A stretch of DNA of 64,000 nt from Streptomyces sp. NBC_00224 (GCF_041435195.1 NZ_CP108106.1:1364001-1428000); one strand, 5' to 3'. Numbered from the stretch's first letter, positions 1 to 7,949 are shown. A program made the numbers and translations. The notes: a model not told the origin generated them from the letters alone.

Positions 1-2
1 AG

Positions 3-62
3 CTGACCGGCTACCGGCGGCTGCGCAGGTACGAGCGGGGACGGGCCGACTGCAACCCCTGA
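3..62 (+). CDS. gvpO: GvpO C-terminus (partial, gas vesicle protein)
   Basis: The window opens inside a reading frame that ends at the TGA at 60-62. The visible 19 residues (LTGYRRLRRYERGRADCNP) match the basic Gly-Tyr-Arg-Arg tail typical of GvpO in actinomycetes. GvpO is an accessory protein needed for gas vesicle formation, with a suggested role in expression of the major gvp genes. Its position directly before gvpA fits the gvpO-gvpA order known from Streptomyces. Only the tail is visible, so the call rests mainly on context. Confidence 0.7.
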   Translation: MTGYRRLRRYERGRADCNP

Positions 63-64
63 GC

Positions 65-88
65 GACGACTTCACAGACGACTTCACA
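65..88 (+). repeat. 12-bp direct repeat before gvpA
   Basis: GACGACTTCACA occurs twice in tandem (65-76 and 77-88), between the gvpO stop and the strong AAGGAGG ribosome-binding site (94-100) of gvpA. It may be chance slippage or part of a leader. No function is assigned. Confidence 0.4.
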
Positions 89-109
89 GGACAAGGAGGG
101 CCGGACACC

Positions 110-529
110 ATGACGGTTGTCCCGGCACAACAAGGCGGCAGCGGCGGGACCAGTGGTCTCTACGACGTCCTGGAGCTGGTGCTCGACCGGGGGCTCGTGA
201 TCGACGCGTTCGTGCGCGTCTCCCTCGTCGGCATCGAGATCCTCAAGATCGACGTACGGGTGGTCGTCGCGAGCGTCGACACCTATCTGCGCTTCGCGGA
301 GGCGTGCAACCGGCTCGACCTGGAGGCGGGTCCGCGCAAGAGTCCCGGACTGCCCGACCTGGTCGGGGAGATCACCGAGTCCGGTGCGCGCGGCAAGTCC
401 AAGGGCGCGCTCTCGGGCGCCGCCCAGACCATCTCCGACGCCTTCCAGCAGGCCCGCGAGGAACCCGAACCCGAACAGCGTCCCCGCACCCGGCGTACCG
501 CCGCGCGCCGCAAGGAGGAGCAGGAATGA
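110..529 (+). CDS. gvpA: Major gas vesicle structural protein GvpA
   Basis: This is a 139-residue GvpA/GvpJ-family protein. The conserved amphipathic core, which builds the ribs of the protein shell, covers about residues 17-70 (LYDVLELVLDRGLVIDAFVRV, then VGIEILKIDVRVVVASVDTYL). A basic, Glu-rich tail of some 65 residues follows, ending in an Arg/Lys cluster; actinomycete GvpA proteins carry such a tail whereas cyanobacterial ones do not. The ATG at 110 sits 9 bases after AAGGAGG. The stop overlaps the gvpF start as ATGA, so the two are translationally coupled. It is the first full gene of an operon reaching at least gvpK. Confidence 0.9.
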   Translation: MTVVPAQQGGSGGTSGLYDVLELVLDRGLVIDAFVRVSLVGIEILKIDVRVVVASVDTYLRFAEACNRLDLEAGPRKSPGLPDLVGEITESGARGKSKGALSGAAQTISDAFQQAREEPEPEQRPRTRRTAARRKEEQE

Positions 530-1242
530 CCACGTACGTCTACGGGATCGCGCACCGCACCCACGCGCACCTGCCCGAGGAGATGGGCGGCGTCGGCGAT
601 CCGCCGCGCCCGGTGCGGACCGTCGCCCAGGGCGAGCTGGTGGCCCTGGTCAGCGACGCGCCCGACGACCTTCGGCCCAAGCGGCGCGACCTGCTGGCCC
701 ATCAGAGCGTGCTCGCCGAGGCGGGCGCGGGCGGCGCGGTGCTGCCGATGCGCTTCGGCGGCGTCTCGCCCGACGACGAGGCCGTGAAGGCCGCGCTCGC
801 CGAGCACGGCGAGCGGTATCTGGAGCGCCTCGAAGCTCTTGAGGGCAGGGTCGAGTACAACATCAAGGCCGCCCACGACGAGGAGGCCGTGCTGCACCAA
901 GTGCTCGCGGACAGCCCGGAGTTGCGTGCCATGAGCGACACCAACCGCCGGGCGGGCGGCGGCACCTACGAGCAGAAGCTGCAGCTCGGCGAGCGGATCG
1001 CCGCCGCGGTCCAGCAGCGTGAGGCGCGGGACGCGGTGCTGATCCAGCGGGCCCTGGAACACGCCGCCGAGGACGAGCGGCCCGGGCCGCAGTCCACCGG
1101 CTGGCTGGCCAACCTCTCGTACCTGGTGGCACGCGAACGCGCCGACGAGTTCGTGGCGTCCGTGGAGGCGCTGCGCAAGGAGGCGCCGTACCTCATCGTC
1201 CAGGTGCACGGCCCGCTGCCCCCGTACAGCTTCACGGACTGA
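526..1242 (+). CDS. gvpF: Gas vesicle protein GvpF
   Basis: 238 residues of the GvpL/GvpF family. It starts MTTYVYGIAHRTH and ends PYLIVQVHGPLPPYSFTD, the usual N-terminal strand and C-terminal GPWPPYSF-type motif of the family. GvpF is a minor protein that binds GvpA and is thought to assist shell nucleation or prevent GvpA aggregation. The ATG at 526 overlaps the gvpA stop by 4 bases, which fixes the start. A paralogue (gvpL) lies downstream at 3497. Confidence 0.9.
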   Translation: MTTYVYGIAHRTHAHLPEEMGGVGDPPRPVRTVAQGELVALVSDAPDDLRPKRRDLLAHQSVLAEAGAGGAVLPMRFGGVSPDDEAVKAALAEHGERYLERLEALEGRVEYNIKAAHDEEAVLHQVLADSPELRAMSDTNRRAGGGTYEQKLQLGERIAAAVQQREARDAVLIQRALEHAAEDERPGPQSTGWLANLSYLVARERADEFVASVEALRKEAPYLIVQVHGPLPPYSFTD

Positions 1243-1267
1243 CGCACGCGACGACGGGAGGCTCCGC

Positions 1268-1504
1268 GTGGGCCTGCTCAAGGAACTGCTGCTGCTTCCC
1301 GCGGCCCCCGTGCGCGGCACCTTCTGGGTGCTGGAGCAGGTGGTCGCGCAGGCGGAGCAGCAGTACTACGACCCCTCGGCCATTCGCAACGAACTCGCCC
1401 TGCTGGAGGAGCAGTTGATGGCGGGCGAGATCGACGAGGCCGAGTTCGACCGCCGCGAGGACGAGCTCCTCGACCGGCTGGAGAACAGGAATTCCTCACG
1501 ATGA
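1268..1504 (+). CDS. gvpG: Gas vesicle protein GvpG
   Basis: 78 residues beginning MGLLKELLLLPAAPVRGTFW, followed by an acidic, helical C-terminal half (EEQLMAGEIDEAEFDRREDELLDRLE). This two-part pattern is typical of GvpG, a small accessory protein of gas vesicle assembly. The start is GTG at 1268 with GGGAGG about 8 bases upstream. Its stop overlaps the gvpY start by 4 bases. Confidence 0.88.
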   Translation: MGLLKELLLLPAAPVRGTFWVLEQVVAQAEQQYYDPSAIRNELALLEEQLMAGEIDEAEFDRREDELLDRLENRNSSR

Positions 1505-2067
1505 ACAACCGGTTGGCAATAGGGCTCGCGGTAGGCGCGGGCTATGTGCTCGGCCGCACCAAGAAGGCCAAGCTCGCGTTCGGCATCGGCACCATGGTGC
1601 TCGGCAAGCGGCTCAAGCTGAGCCCCGGGGCGCTCGCGGAGTTCGCGGCCGGGCAGTTGGAGAGCAACCCCCAGTTCAAGGAGATCGGCGACCAGTTGCG
1701 CGAGGACCTGCGCGGGGTGGGCAAGGCGGCGACCGGCGCCCTGGTCAACCGGCAGCTCGAAGGGATCGCGGACCGGCTGCACGACCGCACCCTCGATGTG
1801 CGGGACCGTATCGCCGGGGTGGTGCCGGACCCGGAGAGCGGGGCCGAGGCGGCCAAGAAGGCCACCGCCCCGGCCAGGAAGGCGACCGGCCGGGCGGCCG
1901 ACCGGGCGAAGCGGTCCGCGCCCGCGAAGAAGGCGGAGTCGGCGGAGAAGTCCGAGCCGGTACGCCGTGCCGCCGCCGCGAAGAAGACCGCGGCGCGCCG
2001 GCCGCCGGGCGCCAGGTCCCGCTCCTCGGAGCGCGCCGAGGCGAAGGGGGGCCGGTCCAGTGACTGA
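1501..2067 (+). CDS. gvpY: Actinomycete gas vesicle accessory protein GvpY
   Basis: 188 residues. The N-terminus (MNNRLAIGLAVGAGYVLGRTKKAKLA) is a short glycine-rich hydrophobic segment followed by basic residues. The middle is helical, and about the last 70 residues are Lys/Ala/Arg-rich and low in complexity. This layout and its place between gvpG and gvpZ match GvpY of Streptomyces clusters. Its biochemical role is not known. The basic tail could bind nucleic acid or acidic protein surfaces such as the acidic tail of GvpZ, but that is inference. Confidence 0.8.
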   Translation: MNNRLAIGLAVGAGYVLGRTKKAKLAFGIGTMVLGKRLKLSPGALAEFAAGQLESNPQFKEIGDQLREDLRGVGKAATGALVNRQLEGIADRLHDRTLDVRDRIAGVVPDPESGAEAAKKATAPARKATGRAADRAKRSAPAKKAESAEKSEPVRRAAAAKKTAARRPPGARSRSSERAEAKGGRSSD

Positions 2068-3151
2068 GGCGAAACAGGCGACGGGCCTGGTCGACAGTGC
2101 GGTCACGGACCGCCTCAAGTCCGAGCTCCAGGCCCTCGCGCTCGCCCAGCTGGAGCGGGCACTGACCGGCATCGGGCGCAAACTCGGCCAGTCCACGGTG
2201 AAGTTGAACGACATCGCCGAGGGGCGCAGCCCCGGGTTCTCCGCGCTGGCGCTGAAGGGCGGCCGCAAGCTCACCGAGGGCAAGGGACCGGTCCGTACCG
2301 CCCTGGAACTGGGCGCCGGCCACCTCAAGGAGAACGTCACCGACACGCTCAAGAACCTGGGCGGCAAGCGGGGAAAGGGCGGCGGCGGCCGCAAGCCGAC
2401 GGTCATCATGGAGTCGGTGGACGTCGGTGTGCCGGTCCGTGACGCGTACGACCAGTGGACCCAGTACCAGGAGTTCTCCCACTTCACCAAGGGCGTCCGC
2501 AGCGCGAGCAGCGCCGACGACACGAGCTCCGACTGGAAGCTGAAGGTCTTCTGGTCGAGCCGCAGCTGGAAGGCGCACACCACCGAGCAGGTCCCCGACG
2601 CGCGCATCGCGTGGACCTCGGAGGGCACCAAGGGCACCGCCAAGGGCGTGGTGACCTTCCACCCGCTGGGCGACTCCCTCACCCGGGTGCTGCTGGTGGT
2701 CGAGTACTACCCGAAGGGCCTGTTCGAGCGGACCGGCAACATCTGGCGCGCCCAGGGCCGCAGGGCCCGGCTCGACCTGAAGAACTTCGCCCGGCACATC
2801 GCCCTGCGCGGCGAGGCCCCGGACGGCTGGCGCGGCGAGATCCGCGACGGCGAGGTCGTCCTGAGCCACGAGGACGCGCTGGCACACGAGGAGAAGACGC
2901 GCGACGAAGACGTGTACGACGACGAGAAGGCTTCCCAGGGCACCTACGACCCTGAGGACGAGGAGCCGTTGGAGGGCGAGTACGAGGAGGAGCCGGAAGG
3001 GGACGAGGACGTTCCCGAGGACTCCGAGGAAAGCGACGCCGTGGAATACGGCGACGAATGGGAAGGGGCCGAAGAGGACGCGGCCGAAGAACCCGAGCCC
3101 GTGGAATCCGGGCGCCGTCGGCACGTCAAGTCCGGCTCGCGGAGGCGCTGA
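2060..3151 (+). CDS. gvpZ: GvpZ, SRPBCC-domain gas vesicle accessory protein
   Basis: 363 residues from GTG 2060, which overlaps the end of gvpY by 8 bases. Residues about 1-110 form a helical N-terminal region. Residues about 115-260 form an SRPBCC/START-like ligand-binding domain (VIMESVDVGVPVRDAYDQW, later TRVLLVVEYYPKGLFER and NFARHIALRGE). From about 275 the chain is strongly acidic (runs of Glu/Asp), then ends with a basic RRRHVKSGSRRR tail. The order gvpY-gvpZ is known from Streptomyces gas vesicle clusters; the ligand is unknown. The stop overlaps the start of gvpJ by one base. Confidence 0.82.
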   Translation: MTEAKQATGLVDSAVTDRLKSELQALALAQLERALTGIGRKLGQSTVKLNDIAEGRSPGFSALALKGGRKLTEGKGPVRTALELGAGHLKENVTDTLKNLGGKRGKGGGGRKPTVIMESVDVGVPVRDAYDQWTQYQEFSHFTKGVRSASSADDTSSDWKLKVFWSSRSWKAHTTEQVPDARIAWTSEGTKGTAKGVVTFHPLGDSLTRVLLVVEYYPKGLFERTGNIWRAQGRRARLDLKNFARHIALRGEAPDGWRGEIRDGEVVLSHEDALAHEEKTRDEDVYDDEKASQGTYDPEDEEPLEGEYEEEPEGDEDVPEDSEESDAVEYGDEWEGAEEDAAEEPEPVESGRRRHVKSGSRRR

Positions 3152-3504
3152 TGACGACCCCGGGACGGCTCTCCGATCCGTATGCGTCGGACGGCGGCAG
3201 TGCGAATCTCGCCGACATTCTCGAACGCGTCCTCGACAAGGGAATCGTCATCGCCGGGGACATTCGCATCAATCTCCTCGACATCGAACTTCTCACCATC
3301 AAGCTCCGCCTCATCGTCGCCTCCCTGGACAAGGCGAAGGAAATGGGCATCGACTGGTGGGAGGACGACCCGGCACTTTCCGGCGCCGCCCGCCGCCGTG
3401 AACTCGCCCGGGAGAACGAGCAGTTGCAGGCCCGCATCGCCGAACTGGAGAGCCGTCACGACGATTCCCGGGACGCGCACGCGGAGGTGGTACGTGATGA
3501 ATGA
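3151..3504 (+). CDS. gvpJ: GvpA-family minor protein GvpJ
   Basis: 117 residues. A GvpA-type core lies at about residues 17-65 (LADILERVLDKGIVIAGDIRI, then LLTIKLRLIVASLDKAKEMG), followed by WWEDDP and a C-terminal coiled-coil-like stretch (RRRELARENEQLQARIAELE). GvpJ-class proteins resemble GvpA but are minor components needed for nucleation or for shaping the conical ends. ATG 3151 shares its A with the gvpZ stop, which decides the start. Confidence 0.85.
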   Translation: MTTPGRLSDPYASDGGSANLADILERVLDKGIVIAGDIRINLLDIELLTIKLRLIVASLDKAKEMGIDWWEDDPALSGAARRRELARENEQLQARIAELESRHDDSRDAHAEVVRDE

Positions 3505-4297
3505 GGCGCTGTGGTACGTCTACGCGGTGGTGCGGCCTTTCGACGGGGTGCTGCCCGAGGGAGTGCGCGGCCTGGACGGCGAGCCGCCGCGGCTGATCGT
3601 CCACGACGGTCTGTGCGCGGCGGCGAGCCCGGTGCCCGCCGGGGACTTCGACGCCGTCCCGCTCCGCGCCCACCTGGAGGACCTGGACTGGCTCGCCGCC
3701 ACCGCCCGCGCCCACCAGGCGGTGGTGGCCGCGCTGTCCTCGGTGACCTGCGCGATTCCGCTGCGGCTCGCCACGGTGTGCCGGGACACGAGCGGGGTGC
3801 GCCGGCTGCTCGACTCCGGGCGCGCCGGCTTCGTACGGGCCCTGGAGCGGCTGGACGGACGGGTCGAATGGGGCGTCAAGGTGTACGCAGAGGCCGGCGG
3901 CTCCGAGCCCGTGACCGCGCCGGAGGCGAAGCCCGCGAGCGGGCGGGACTATCTGCGCCGCAGGCTGGGGCAGCGCCAGGCCCGTGAGGACACCTGGCGC
4001 CGGGCGGGCGCCCTCTCCCGCGGTCTGCACCAGGAACTGTCCGGGCACGCCGAGGCGGAGCGGCTGCACCGGCCGCAGAGCGCGCGGGTCTCCGGGCAGC
4101 CGGGCGAGAACGTGCTCAACGCCGCCTATCTGGTGCCGCGTGAGCGCAGCGCGGAGTTCGTCGCCCTCGTAGAGCGGCACAGGTCGCGGGTCGCGGGGGT
4201 GCGGGTCGAGGTGACCGGGCCGTGGGCGCCGTACTCCTTCGCGGGCGCCGTGGACGCGGGCGGAGGAGGAGCCGGTGACTCGGACGACATCCGCTGA
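3497..4297 (+). CDS. gvpL: Gas vesicle protein GvpL (GvpL/F family)
   Basis: 266 residues, beginning MNEALWYVYAVVRPFDG and containing VTGPWAPYSF near the C-terminus, the family end motif. GvpL is a second GvpF-like protein that contacts GvpA and other minor Gvps. ATG 3497 follows an in-frame GTG at 3494; either could be used. The frame overlaps the end of gvpJ by 8 bases and the start of gvpS by 23 bases, consistent with one polycistronic message. Confidence 0.87.
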   Translation: MNEALWYVYAVVRPFDGVLPEGVRGLDGEPPRLIVHDGLCAAASPVPAGDFDAVPLRAHLEDLDWLAATARAHQAVVAALSSVTCAIPLRLATVCRDTSGVRRLLDSGRAGFVRALERLDGRVEWGVKVYAEAGGSEPVTAPEAKPASGRDYLRRRLGQRQAREDTWRRAGALSRGLHQELSGHAEAERLHRPQSARVSGQPGENVLNAAYLVPRERSAEFVALVERHRSRVAGVRVEVTGPWAPYSFAGAVDAGGGGAGDSDDIR

Positions 4298-4541
4298 CGG
4301 CGCGCACGGCGAGCGGCGGATCGCCCTCGTCGATCTGCTCGACCGGCTCCTCGCGGGAGGTGTGGTCCTCGCCGGCGACCTCACCCTGCGCATCGCGGAC
4401 GTGGACCTGGTCCGGGTCGACCTCAACGCGCTGGTCAGCTCGGTGAGTGCGGAGGTCCCCTCGCCGTTCGAGAGCGCGTACGAGAGCGACGGGGCCGCGC
4501 TGTCGGCAGGCCCGTACGGCCGCCTCGGGGAGGGCGCATGA
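4275..4541 (+). CDS. gvpS: GvpA-family minor protein GvpS
   Basis: 88 residues from GTG 4275. It has the GvpA-like pattern LVDLLDRLLAGGVVLAGDLTL then IADVDLVRVDLNALVSSV. This is the third GvpA-family member of the cluster and fits GvpS by position between gvpL and gvpK. It is probably a minor shell or nucleation component. The frame overlaps gvpL by 23 bases and gvpK by 4. Confidence 0.83.
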   Translation: MTRTTSADGAHGERRIALVDLLDRLLAGGVVLAGDLTLRIADVDLVRVDLNALVSSVSAEVPSPFESAYESDGAALSAGPYGRLGEGA

Positions 4542-4855
4542 GCGGGCGACGGCGCGTGGAGCTCGACGCCGACACGGTGGAGCGCGATCTCGCCCGGCTG
4601 GTCCTGACCGTGGTGGAGCTTCTCCGTCAGCTGATGGAACGCCAGGCCCTGCGCCGCGTCGAGACCGGCGAGCTCACGGACGAGCAGGAGGAGCGGATCG
4701 GGCTCACCCTGATGCTCCTGGAGGACCGGATGGGCGAGCTGCGGTCGAAGTTCGGGCTGCGCCCGGAAGACCTCAACATCGACCTCGGCCCGCTCGGCCC
4801 GCTGCTGCCCACCGAGCCCTTTGGCGGCGGCCCCCACGAGGAGCGCGGGCAGTGA
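4538..4855 (+). CDS. gvpK: Gas vesicle protein GvpK
   Basis: 105 residues with the GvpK pattern: RLVLTVVELLRQLMERQALRR, then LTDEQEERIGLTLMLLEDRM, then FGLRPEDLNIDLGPLGPLL. GvpK is an essential accessory protein of gas vesicle assembly with no known catalytic activity. ATG 4538 forms ATGA with the gvpS stop. It is the last recognisable gvp gene of the operon, and the following transporter frame overlaps or abuts it. Confidence 0.88.
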   Translation: MSGRRRVELDADTVERDLARLVLTVVELLRQLMERQALRRVETGELTDEQEERIGLTLMLLEDRMGELRSKFGLRPEDLNIDLGPLGPLLPTEPFGGGPHEERGQ

Positions 4856-5828
4856 GCGGGAACACCGACGGGCACCGGAGAAGAGCGGCGGCAAGGACGC
4901 GGGCACCCGGCTCACCGTCCTGGTCGCGCTCGGCGCGAATCTGCTCATCGCCGTGGCGAAGGCGGTCGGCGGGGTCTTCGCCGGTTCGCCGGCGCTGCTC
5001 TCCGAAGCGGCCCACTCCGTCGCGGACAGCTTCAACGAGGTCTTCCTGCTGGCCGCGCTGCGCCGCAGCCGCCGCCCGCCGGACCGCCGCCACCCCTTCG
5101 GCTACGGCAAGGAACGCTTCTTCTGGTCCCTGCTCGCGGCGGTGGGCATCTTCGTGATGGGCGGCTGCTTCTCCGTCTTCCAGGGCATCGAGGCGCTGCG
5201 CTCGGGCGCGGAAGAGTCGCACTCCGGGTACGTCGCCGGGCTCGTCGTCCTCGGGGTCGCCTTCCTCGCCGAGGGCGGGTCCCTGCTGCGGGCGCTGCAC
5301 CAGGTGCGCGGACAGCCGGGCGGCGGCATCGGGCGCGATCCCGCGCTGCGCACAGTGGTCGCGGAGGACGGGACGGCCGTGCTCGGCGTCGCCCTCGCGA
5401 TCGCCGGGATGGCCCTGCACATGGCGACCGGTCAGCCGGTGTGGGAGGGCTCGGCCTCGCTGGCCATCGGCGTACTCCTCGGATACGTGGCCTACCGGCT
5501 CGGCAAGGACGCCCGCGACCAGCTCATCGGGGAGGCGGTCGACCCCGAAATGCGCGACCGCATCCGGGCGCTGCTGGACGCGCAGCCGGAGATCGACAGT
5601 GTGGAGGCCCTGCTCACCATGCGGCTCGGCACCGACTCCGCGCTGGTCGCGGCCCGTATCGACCTGGCGCCGGGGCTGGAGAGCGAGGAGGTCGAGCTGG
5701 TCTGCGAGCGCGTCAAGGAGTCGGTGGCCAACATCTGGCCCGGCGCCGACCAGGTGTTCCTGGACGTCACGGACGCGGCGACGGCCGATGCCCGTAAGCC
5801 CGGGCGGCGGCCGGGCCGTACACCGTGA
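4821..5828 (+). CDS. Cation diffusion facilitator (CDF) family transporter
   Basis: Up to 335 residues. There are about six membrane segments (e.g. LTVLVALGANLLIAVAKAVGGV, VGIFVMGGCFSVFQG, AVLGVALAIAGMALHM) and a cytoplasmic C-terminal domain from about residue 215 (QLIGEAVDPEMRDRIRALL...). The metal-site motif HSVAD (HxxxD) is in TM2 and an acidic VAEDG in TM5. Such proteins export divalent cations such as Zn, Co or Fe in exchange for protons. The start is doubtful. The only in-frame start upstream is TTG 4821, inside gvpK, while the well-placed GTG at 4852 is in another frame. A one-base error or real frameshift near 4855-4905 is possible. Confidence 0.85.
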   Translation: MAAAPTRSAGSEREHRRAPEKSGGKDAGTRLTVLVALGANLLIAVAKAVGGVFAGSPALLSEAAHSVADSFNEVFLLAALRRSRRPPDRRHPFGYGKERFFWSLLAAVGIFVMGGCFSVFQGIEALRSGAEESHSGYVAGLVVLGVAFLAEGGSLLRALHQVRGQPGGGIGRDPALRTVVAEDGTAVLGVALAIAGMALHMATGQPVWEGSASLAIGVLLGYVAYRLGKDARDQLIGEAVDPEMRDRIRALLDAQPEIDSVEALLTMRLGTDSALVAARIDLAPGLESEEVELVCERVKESVANIWPGADQVFLDVTDAATADARKPGRRPGRTP

Positions 5829-5933
5829 AGGGGAACTCTCCTACCCGGAATTGTCGGCGCATGACTCCTGTCCGGAATTCGCCGAGCATGACACGGCCCG
5901 GCAGGGGAACCCGTTTTTATGGAGGTGCATAAC

Positions 5934-6104
5934 ATGGTTCCCCTTCTTGTCGTTCTGCTGCTCGCGCTGCTTCTCTTCGGCGCCGGTTTCGCGCTCCAGG
6001 TTCTGTGGTGGGTCGCCATTGCCGTACTGGTCCTGTGGCTGGTGGGCTTTGTCGCGCGTCCCGCCGCCGGCGGTGGACGCCGGAGCCGCTGGTACCGGTG
6101 GTGA
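5934..6104 (+). CDS. Small hydrophobic membrane protein
   Basis: 56 residues from ATG 5934, preceded by GGAGG at 5921-5925. Two hydrophobic stretches (VPLLVVLLLALLLFGAGFAL and VLWWVAIAVLVLWLVGF) are followed by a Gly/Arg-rich tail ending WYRW. It resembles the short hydrophobic proteins that NCBI annotates as DUF5670-like or as hydrophobic protein, common in stress-responsive loci. The in-frame ATG at 5919 lacks a ribosome-binding site, so 5934 is preferred. The function is unknown. Confidence 0.65.
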   Translation: MVPLLVVLLLALLLFGAGFALQVLWWVAIAVLVLWLVGFVARPAAGGGRRSRWYRW

Positions 6105-6229
6105 ATGCGGTACCCAGGGAATTCTCGGCGTGCGAAGCGGACGTTTGAGAATCCACTGGACGGTCGGGCTCGGACGTGACCATCGAATTCGGAAAAGGCG
6201 TTCAGGAAGTAAGCGGTTCCCGACGCTGC

Positions 6230-6260
6230 GGGGCCCGGCGGAGTCGCTCCGCCGGGCCCC
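6230..6260 (+). terminator. Strong hairpin terminator
   Basis: A perfect 14-bp inverted repeat (6230-6243 with 6247-6260; loop TCG) lies 125 bases after the small hydrophobic gene. GC-rich hairpins without a long U-tract are usual Streptomyces terminators. Confidence 0.75.
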
Positions 6261-6362
6261 GTTCCGGCGGGTCGTCACGGAGCGCAGTACTACGGCTCGC
6301 GCACGTCCCCGGACCCCGTCAGGATGGGTGGGCCGGGGCCCGACCATGTGCAGGAGGACATG

Positions 6363-6620
6363 ATGCTGCTGCCCGACAAACAGACGCTCGCACGGCTGCT
6401 CTCGCACTACCGGGCGCACGAACGCGCGGTCCTGGCACAGCCCCATGAGCCCGTCCTGCGCAGACGCTTCGAGGACACGGCGTACACCCTCTGCGTGCTC
6501 ATGGGAGAGCGCACGGCACGCGAGGCGGTGCACGCCGCCGAGCGGTACCTCAGCCGCGCCCGCGCGGCGGCCCGCCCTCCCCTCGCCCCGGCCGCTCCCC
6601 CGTCGTCGCCGACCAGCTAG
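6363..6620 (+). CDS. DUF5133-type small protein
   Basis: 85 residues from the second of two adjacent ATGs (6360, 6363); AGGAGG at 6352-6357 favours 6363. The sequence begins MLLPDKQTLARLLSHYRAHE, continues with an Arg/Glu-rich helical region (RRRFEDTAYTLCVLMGERTAREAVHAAERYL) and ends in an Ala/Pro tail. It resembles the DUF5133 family of Streptomyces, which has no known function. It is a single gene between two terminator-bounded units. Confidence 0.6.
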   Translation: MLLPDKQTLARLLSHYRAHERAVLAQPHEPVLRRRFEDTAYTLCVLMGERTAREAVHAAERYLSRARAAARPPLAPAAPPSSPTS

Positions 6621-6641
6621 CGCACGCCGGCCAAAGGCACG

Positions 6642-7775
6642 TCAGGACGCGTCCGTCCTGGAGAAGACGTGCTCGTCCAGGACGATGCCGATGGCGACCG
6701 CGGCCGGGATGGCGACCAGGGCGCCGATGACGCCGAGCAGCGCCCCGCCGATGAGTACGCCCACGACCGTGACGAGCGGGTGGACGTCGACGGCGAACTT
6801 CATGACCCGGGGCACGATCAGATAGTCCTCGGCCAGCCGGAACCCGACGTAGAAGCCCGCGGTGGCCAGGGCGACCGGCAGGGACACCGACAGGGCGACC
6901 AGGCTCACGACGAAGCCGCCGATGGTGGTGCCCACGATGGGGATGAGGTCCATCAGTGCGATGAAGACGCCGAGAGCCGCGGGGTAGGGGACGCCGGTGA
7001 CCGCACACCAGACGAAGGTGGCCGCACCGGCGATCACCGAGGTGGCCACGTTGCCGAGCATGTAGCGCCCCACGCGGTTGAGGACCTCCTCGGTGACCTC
7101 CTGGGCGTGCGGGCGTTTGTGGGCCGCCACGAAGTGCAGGCAGAACCGTTTGAGCGAGGGCAGGAAGGCCATCACGTACACCGTCACGACGATGACGATG
7201 GCGGCCGAGGTGACCGCTCCGACCACGAACTTTCCGGCGCCGAGCAGCCCGCCGGCGAGCCCGGCCGCCCCACCGGAGGAGAACTGCTGCTTGGCCTTCT
7301 CCACCAGGTGGTAGCGGTCCTCGAACCGGCCCAGCGTGGAGTTGTGGTCGTGCAGGTCCCGCAGCCAGCCGGGAACGGCCTTCACCAGCGCGTTGATCTC
7401 GTCGGCTGCCGGCGGTACGACCAGCGCCAGGAACCCCGCGAACAGCGCGAGCAGCAGGACCAGGACGACCGCGACGGCCCCGCCGCGGCGCAGCCGGTGG
7501 CGGGTGAGCCACACGACGACGGGTTCGAGGGCGAGCGCGAGGAACACGGCGAGCAGCAGCAGCGTGAGCAGGCTGCCGACCTCCAGGACGGTCTGCACCG
7601 TCAGCCACGCCAGTGTCGCTCCCAGGCCCAGCGAGAAGCCGACGGCGAACCACGACCGGCCGCCCACGCCCTTCCTGCTCACGCCCCGGGCACGCTCGCC
7701 CGTCGGCCCCGGTTCCGCGGGGGCCGACCGCTCCGGCTCGCGGCCGTCCTCGCCGTCACGTCCCACGGACGTCAT
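6642..7775 (-). CDS. AI-2E family transporter (PerM/YdiK-type permease)
   Basis: 377 residues. A charged N-terminal tail of about 35 residues precedes two TM segments (FAVGFSLGLGATLAWLTVQ, LLTLLLLAVFLALALEP) and a long extracytoplasmic or amphipathic region. A further set of TMs includes the family motif ALMDLIPIVGTTIGG and ends LVAIPAAVAIGIVLDE. This is the AI-2E exporter (TqsA/PerM) superfamily; members move small molecules or ions, and the true substrate in actinomycetes is unknown. ATG 7775 is the only good start. It lies just downstream of, and is read in the same direction as, the PfpI remnant. Confidence 0.88.
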   Translation of the reverse strand: MTSVGRDGEDGREPERSAPAEPGPTGERARGVSRKGVGGRSWFAVGFSLGLGATLAWLTVQTVLEVGSLLTLLLLAVFLALALEPVVVWLTRHRLRRGGAVAVVLVLLLALFAGFLALVVPPAADEINALVKAVPGWLRDLHDHNSTLGRFEDRYHLVEKAKQQFSSGGAAGLAGGLLGAGKFVVGAVTSAAIVIVVTVYVMAFLPSLKRFCLHFVAAHKRPHAQEVTEEVLNRVGRYMLGNVATSVIAGAATFVWCAVTGVPYPAALGVFIALMDLIPIVGTTIGGFVVSLVALSVSLPVALATAGFYVGFRLAEDYLIVPRVMKFAVDVHPLVTVVGVLIGGALLGVIGALVAIPAAVAIGIVLDEHVFSRTDAS

Positions 7776-7790
7776 CGCGCACCCGCGGGG

Positions 7791-7949
7791 TCAACCGGTG
7801 CCTTCCCGCAGGGTCCGCAGGACCGTGTCGCAGAAGCTGTCGGTGGACACCAGCTTGGCCGTGTGGTCCGCCTTGGTGACGGCCTCCCACGGCTCGGTCA
7901 GCTCCACCTGTTCGACGCCCTCCGGCGCCACGAGAAATGCCACCTGCAT
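7791..7949 (-). pseudogene. PfpI/DJ-1 family remnant with internal deletion
   Basis: A 52-residue frame on the minus strand. Residues 1-37 (MQVAFLVAPEGVEQVELTEP, then WEAVTKADHTAKLVSTDS) are a clear N-terminal part of the DJ-1/PfpI (type 1 glutamine amidotransferase-like) family. The chain then jumps to SFCDTVLRTLREGTG, which looks like the family's C-terminal helix. The middle, with the catalytic nucleophile Cys and His, about 120 residues, is missing, so the product cannot be active. ATG 7949 is preceded by GGGAAGGGAG. It is read as a decayed gene by in-frame deletion. Confidence 0.6.
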
